Source of the DNA: Limnohabitans sp.
GTDB taxonomy: Bacteria; Pseudomonadota; Gammaproteobacteria; Burkholderiales; Burkholderiaceae_C
Direction: 5' to 3'
DNA length: 9,717 nt
NCBI GenBank assembly: GCA_018883305.1
Contig: VEQI01000101.1
Coordinates: 1 to 9,717, forward strand
The notes under the pieces are model-generated. The model did not search any database, was not told the DNA's origin, and saw only the letters and a list, made by a program, of their open reading frames with translations. This document shows positions 6,396 through 9,717 of the stretch, in pieces (within the stretch, counting starts at the first letter, position 1; each line of letters starts with the position of its first letter). Made by a program: the position numbers and the translations under genes.

Positions 6396-8354
6396 TCAGC
6401 GCTGACCCATGCGTTCGGGCAGAGGCACTGTCTGCGCAGGCCGAGGCACGCCAATCGGACGGGTGGCCTGGCCACGCTGCACGGCAGCCACATCCTCGAC
6501 GGAAGGGTATTGGTCCAGCAATACGTAATCGAACACGCGGCGTGCAATGGGGGCTGCATTCTGCGCGCCAAAGCCGGCGTTTTCCACCACCATGGCCAGC
6601 ACCACTTTGGGAGACTCTGCGGGGGCATACGCCATGAACAGTGCGTGATCCCGCATGCGCTCATCCAGCTGCGCGGCGTTGTATTTTTCGTTCTGGCGCA
6701 CCGTGAACACTTGCGCGGTGCCTGTCTTGCCCGCGCTGGTGTAGGGCGCCCCGGCAAAGCTGGTGGCCGACGTTCCCTCCAGATTCACGCCCACCAGGGC
6801 ACGTTGGATTTCCTGCACATGCTCGGGTTTGAGCGGGAGCTGTGCCACCGGCTGGTGTGCCACTGGCGTGCGCTGCTTGCTCACCACGTCCACCACCTCT
6901 CGCACCAAGTGCGGACGCATCTGCCGCCCCTGATTGACCAAGGTGGCTGTGGCCTGGGCGATCTGCAGCATGGTGAAGTTGTTGTAGCCCTGACCGATGC
7001 CCAGGGAAATCGTCTCGCCCGCATACCAGCGCTGCTGCTCGGGTTTGCGGTACGCGGTGCGCTTCCATTCGGTGGAGGGCAGAATGCCACGCGCCTCACC
7101 CACCAGATCAATGCCCGTGGGTCGACCAAAGCCCAGCGGCGCCATCTGTTCGGCCATCAGGTCCACGCCCATGTCTCGCGCCAGCAAATAGTAGTAGGTG
7201 TCGCAGGACTCCACGATGGAGCGGTACATGTCCACCATGCCATGCCCGCCTTCCTTGTCGTCGCGGAAGCGGTGGTTGCCAAACATGAAAAAACCGGGGT
7301 CGGCGAAGGCCTGCTGTGCCGTGCGTTTGCCGGTGGTCAACGCGGCCAGGGCCATGAAGGGCTTGTAGGTAGAGCCGGGGGGATAGGTGCCTCGCAAGGC
7401 GCGATTGAGCAAGGGCTTGTCGGGTGACTCGTTGAGCGCTTGCCAGTTCTCCTGATCGATGCCTTCCACAAACAGGTTGGGGTCGAAGGTGGGCTTGCTG
7501 ACGAAGGCCAGCACCTCACCGGTGTTGGGGTCCATGGCCACCAACGCGCCGCGTCGCTGACCATACAGGTCTTCCACCAGTTTCTGTAGGCGGATGTCCA
7601 CCGACAGCACCACCGTATGTCCCGGCACCGCCGCCAGGCTGCTGAGCCGGCGCACGGCACGCCCGCCAGCGGAGGTCTCCATCTCGTGCACGCCAGTGGT
7701 GCCATGCAGTTCACGCTCGTAGCTTTGCTCGATGCCCAGTTTGCCGATGTAGTCGGTGCCCCGGTAGTTGGCCTCGTCGTCCGACTCCTCGAGACGCTCT
7801 TTCTCAGTCTGATTGATGCGGCCAATGTAGCCAATCACATGACTGGCCAGATCGCCCATCGGGTAATTGCGAAACAGTCGAGCCCGGATTTCCACCCCGG
7901 GAAATCGAAACCGCTGGGCGGTGAAACGCGCCACCTCCAGGTCGGTCAGGCGGGTGCGCAAGGGCACGGACTCAAAGCTGCGAGATTCCTCGCGCAATTT
8001 TTTGAAGCGCCTTCGGTCGCGAGGCTGCACCTCGATGACCTCGCTCAGTTGGTCGATCACCTGCTCCAGGGGCTCCACCAGTTTGGACGGTGTGATCTCC
8101 AGGGTGTACGCCGAGTAGTTGCTGGCCAGCACCACCCCGTGGCGGTCCATGATGATGCCGCGGTTGGGCACGATGGGCACCACCGCCGTGCGGTTGCTCT
8201 CGGCCTGCTCGAACAAATCGTCATAGCGCCACCACTGCAAGTACCCCAGGCGCAACAACAGCAACGCAAAGGCAATCCCGACCAACGCCGTGGCCGCCAG
8301 GATCCGTGTGCGAAACCGATACAGGTCGGCCTCGACATCGCGCATGGCTTTCAT
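6396..8354 (-). CDS. mrdA: Penicillin-binding protein 2 (peptidoglycan D,D-transpeptidase)
   Basis: This is a 652-residue class B PBP that cross-links lateral-wall peptidoglycan in the Rod complex and works with the RodA glycosyltransferase. A short cytoplasmic N-terminus is followed by one membrane anchor (about 17-40, ILAATALVGIAFALLLL). Next comes the dimerisation/pedestal domain beginning RGIIMDRHGVVLASN (65-79), then the transpeptidase domain with nucleophile Ser328 in PPGSTYKPF, Ser383-Cys-Asp385 as the SxN-type motif (SxD is usual in PBP2), and Lys543-Thr-Gly545 in AGKTGTAQ. I chose the ATG at 8352-8354 because it overlaps the mreD stop as ATGA. The ATG three codons later (8343-8345) is also possible, and the 24-residue upstream extension looks like mreD-overlap noise. 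It is the last gene of the mreC-mreD-mrdA run, and rodA does not follow. The C-terminal tail of about 30 residues is proline-rich. Confidence 0.96.
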   Translation of the reverse strand: MKAMRDVEADLYRFRTRILAATALVGIAFALLLLRLGYLQWWRYDDLFEQAESNRTAVVPIVPNRGIIMDRHGVVLASNYSAYTLEITPSKLVEPLEQVIDQLSEVIEVQPRDRRRFKKLREESRSFESVPLRTRLTDLEVARFTAQRFRFPGVEIRARLFRNYPMGDLASHVIGYIGRINQTEKERLEESDDEANYRGTDYIGKLGIEQSYERELHGTTGVHEMETSAGGRAVRRLSSLAAVPGHTVVLSVDIRLQKLVEDLYGQRRGALVAMDPNTGEVLAFVSKPTFDPNLFVEGIDQENWQALNESPDKPLLNRALRGTYPPGSTYKPFMALAALTTGKRTAQQAFADPGFFMFGNHRFRDDKEGGHGMVDMYRSIVESCDTYYYLLARDMGVDLMAEQMAPLGFGRPTGIDLVGEARGILPSTEWKRTAYRKPEQQRWYAGETISLGIGQGYNNFTMLQIAQATATLVNQGRQMRPHLVREVVDVVSKQRTPVAHQPVAQLPLKPEHVQEIQRALVGVNLEGTSATSFAGAPYTSAGKTGTAQVFTVRQNEKYNAAQLDERMRDHALFMAYAPAESPKVVLAMVVENAGFGAQNAAPIARRVFDYVLLDQYPSVEDVAAVQRGQATRPIGVPRPAQTVPLPERMGQR

Positions 8355-8881
8355 AGCGGTCGATTGGCGTCCGGGTCGGGCGCACGACGTTGCGGCGACA
8401 GCAGCACCACACTGACCACCGGCCACAACAAGGCCTCCAGCACGGGCGCGAGCAACAGGCTCCAGCCTGGGAAATCAGCCCCCGAGCCCAGCCGCAACAA
8501 CAGCGACAACGCGTGCGCAGCCGCAAACAAGGGCAGCACCTGCAGGGCCTGCGACGTGACGCTGAACCACAGCAAACGTCGGTGAATCATGGTGGCCAGG
8601 AACCCCAACACCGTGTAGGACAGGGCATACTGACCCAGCAGTCCTGCTTGATGCACATCCATCACCAGCCCCAGAAAAAATGCCCAGCCCACGCCAATGC
8701 GCAGGGGCTGATGCACGCACCAGAACACCAGCACCAGGGCCAACACGTCTGGCACCCAGGGCGCGTTGCCCCCCCAGCCCATGCCCTGCAGCATGTTGAG
8801 CATCAGAGCCATGAACAGGCTGAACACCACAAAGGAGGTTTTGGCTGGCAGCAACAAAGGCTGACCGCGCGGCATGATCAT
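8351..8881 (-). CDS. mreD: Rod shape-determining membrane protein MreD
   Basis: This 176-residue polytopic inner-membrane protein is a subunit of the elongation (Rod) complex and bridges MreC and the PBP2/RodA enzymes. It has five to six hydrophobic segments. The conserved MreD core reads FFLGLVMDVHQAGLLGQYAL (68-87), with Asp75 and the Gly residues that recur in the family. The start ATG (8879-8881) overlaps the mreC stop as ATGA and is preceded by AAAGGAGG on the - strand (8895-8888) at six bases. The 3' end overlaps mrdA the same way. The tight overlaps mean the three proteins are made from one message with coupled translation. Length matches the family. Confidence 0.95.
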   Translation of the reverse strand: MIMPRGQPLLLPAKTSFVVFSLFMALMLNMLQGMGWGGNAPWVPDVLALVLVFWCVHQPLRIGVGWAFFLGLVMDVHQAGLLGQYALSYTVLGFLATMIHRRLLWFSVTSQALQVLPLFAAAHALSLLLRLGSGADFPGWSLLLAPVLEALLWPVVSVVLLSPQRRAPDPDANRPL

Positions 8882-9717
8882 CGGCGGCCTCCTTTGCGCT
8901 CACTCGTGCGTGGGCGATCAGGCTCGGGACGTGCAGGCAAATCCTTGCCCACAGGCTCCAGCACCAGCACATGCCGCACACCTTGCGCACTGGCCAAGGG
9001 TTCGGCCAGCACGCGCGCAAACATGGATCCGGCGCGCCGCTCCACCCGCGTGACACGGGCCACCAGCAAGCCCGGCGGATACACGCCGTCAATGCCACTG
9101 GTGGTCAAGGTATCGCCCACCTCGATGTCTGCATTGGTGGCCAGGTAGCGCAACTCCAATTGCGGTGAGCCTTGATACTCGCCATAGGCCACCCCACGCA
9201 CCGCCGTGCGCGTGTTGAGCACGGAGATGGCCTGCTCACGATCGGTCAACAAGGTGATCTCGCTCAGCAGTGGGTACACGCGCGTGACCTGTCCCAGCAC
9301 CCCAAGTTCATCCATCACTGGCGAGCCCAATTGAACACCCTGCGTCGCCCCTTGCTGAATGATGAGCTTGCGGGAATAGGGGTCCGCAGCCTCGTAGAGC
9401 ACTTCTGCGGCGCGTGAACTCACGGGCAAGCGATCACGCAGATTCAGCAAAGCGCGCAACTGCCGGTTCTCTTGCAGCAACTGCTCCACCTGGGAGGCAC
9501 GCACGGTCTGGGCCAGCAGCTGGTCTTGCGCCTGGCGCGCTTCGCGCTGGGCGGTGTCACGCCACTGCAGGGACTCAGCCAGCGCCGCACTCCACACCAC
9601 CGGCCGCCTGGCCAACCATTGCACGGGGTAGAGCGCCACCGACAAGGCTGAGCGCAAGGGCTGTGTCAGATTCCAGCGCACATCGGCCAACATGAGCAAT
9701 AAACCCAGTGCGCCAAA
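8878..9717 (-). CDS. mreC: Rod shape-determining protein MreC (5' end beyond window)
   Basis: The right edge cuts the start of this gene. The frame stays open to base 9717, adding FGALGL before a TTG that could be mistaken for a start at 9699, so 279 residues are visible. MreC is a single-pass periplasmic scaffold that binds and activates PBP2 and links to MreB and MreD. The first visible residues (FGALGLLLMLADVRW) are the end of the membrane helix. A coiled-coil-like region rich in Gln/Glu/Arg/Leu follows (about 45-100, including VEQLLQENRQLRALLNL), then the two-lobed beta domain with SRKLIIQQGATQGVQLGSPV and a distal GDTLTTSGIDGVYPPGLLVA. The C-terminal tail is charged and proline-rich (KDLPARPEPDRPRTSERK) and probably unstructured. 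mreB would be expected upstream, outside the window. Confidence 0.95.
   Translation of the reverse strand, partial: FGALGLLLMLADVRWNLTQPLRSALSVALYPVQWLARRPVVWSAALAESLQWRDTAQREARQAQDQLLAQTVRASQVEQLLQENRQLRALLNLRDRLPVSSRAAEVLYEAADPYSRKLIIQQGATQGVQLGSPVMDELGVLGQVTRVYPLLSEITLLTDREQAISVLNTRTAVRGVAYGEYQGSPQLELRYLATNADIEVGDTLTTSGIDGVYPPGLLVARVTRVERRAGSMFARVLAEPLASAQGVRHVLVLEPVGKDLPARPEPDRPRTSERKGGRR
8888..8895 (-). promoter_or_regulatory. Strong Shine-Dalgarno of mreD inside mreC
   Basis: The - strand reads AAAGGAGG, near the full anti-16S complement, six bases before the mreD ATG at 8881. It is embedded in the Lys-Gly-Gly codons at the end of mreC and supports both the mreD start and independent initiation despite the overlap. 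Confidence 0.8.

Noticed and set aside
8343..8426. mrdA start at 8426 (adding 24 residues)
   Set aside because: The extra residues are not hydrophobic or family-like and lie deep inside mreD. The ATGA overlap at 8351-8354 gives a natural start.
6510..8585. Two long + strand frames (6510-7427, 7617-8585) opposite mrdA and mreD
   Set aside because: They are antisense shadows of PBP2 and MreD, which are unmistakable on the - strand.
9691..9699. TTG at 9697-9699 or ATG at 9691-9693 as the mreC start
   Set aside because: The frame remains open to the window edge and the sequence before it continues the membrane helix, so the true start is outside the window.

Overview
The window reads as a high-GC bacterial chromosome segment. 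I infer a betaproteobacterium of the order Burkholderiales, probably Comamonadaceae-like. The basis is the G/C-ending codon use and the family resemblance of the mreC-mreD-mrdA block and of the GMC oxidoreductase and aldehyde dehydrogenase; no marker gene fixes the taxon. Six genes are complete, mreC is cut by the right edge, and the left edge holds an AT-rich stretch that does not match the rest.

Layout, left to right. (1) Positions 1-467 contain no gene I can defend. The first ~170 bases are about one-third G+C and carry, on the + strand, an open frame resembling the C-terminal part of a GMC oxidoreductase. The resemblance stops near 170, which looks like a junction. (2) 468-1070 (-) encodes a 2-hydroxychromene-2-carboxylate isomerase/DsbA-like protein. 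It is divergent from (3) a three-gene + strand unit at 1167-5260: a short-chain dehydrogenase (SDR), a CoA-acylating methylmalonate-semialdehyde dehydrogenase (mmsA type) and an FAD-dependent GMC alcohol dehydrogenase. (4) 5261-5600 is an intergenic region with several hairpins and a clear intrinsic terminator at 5518-5547. (5) 5601-6359 (+) encodes a TauE/SafE (TSUP) permease. (6) Convergent with it, on the - strand, is the cell-elongation block mreC (partial), mreD, mrdA (PBP2). Its genes overlap by ATGA at both junctions.

How the genes may work together. GMC oxidoreductases oxidise alcohols to aldehydes, and MmsA-type enzymes turn (methyl)malonate semialdehyde into acetyl- or propionyl-CoA with CoA and NAD+. 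The pair therefore suggests oxidation of a hydroxy acid such as 3-hydroxypropionate or 3-hydroxyisobutyrate into central metabolism, possibly with the SDR as an NAD(P)-linked partner. This is inferred from families and neighbourhood. The mre/mrd genes encode parts of the Rod complex that drives lateral-wall peptidoglycan synthesis and are unrelated to the catabolic unit.

I found no tRNA, rRNA, CRISPR array, insertion sequence or prophage gene. The points most worth a second look are the left-end junction, the structured leader or small-RNA candidate before the permease, and the SDR-mmsA-GMC operon.
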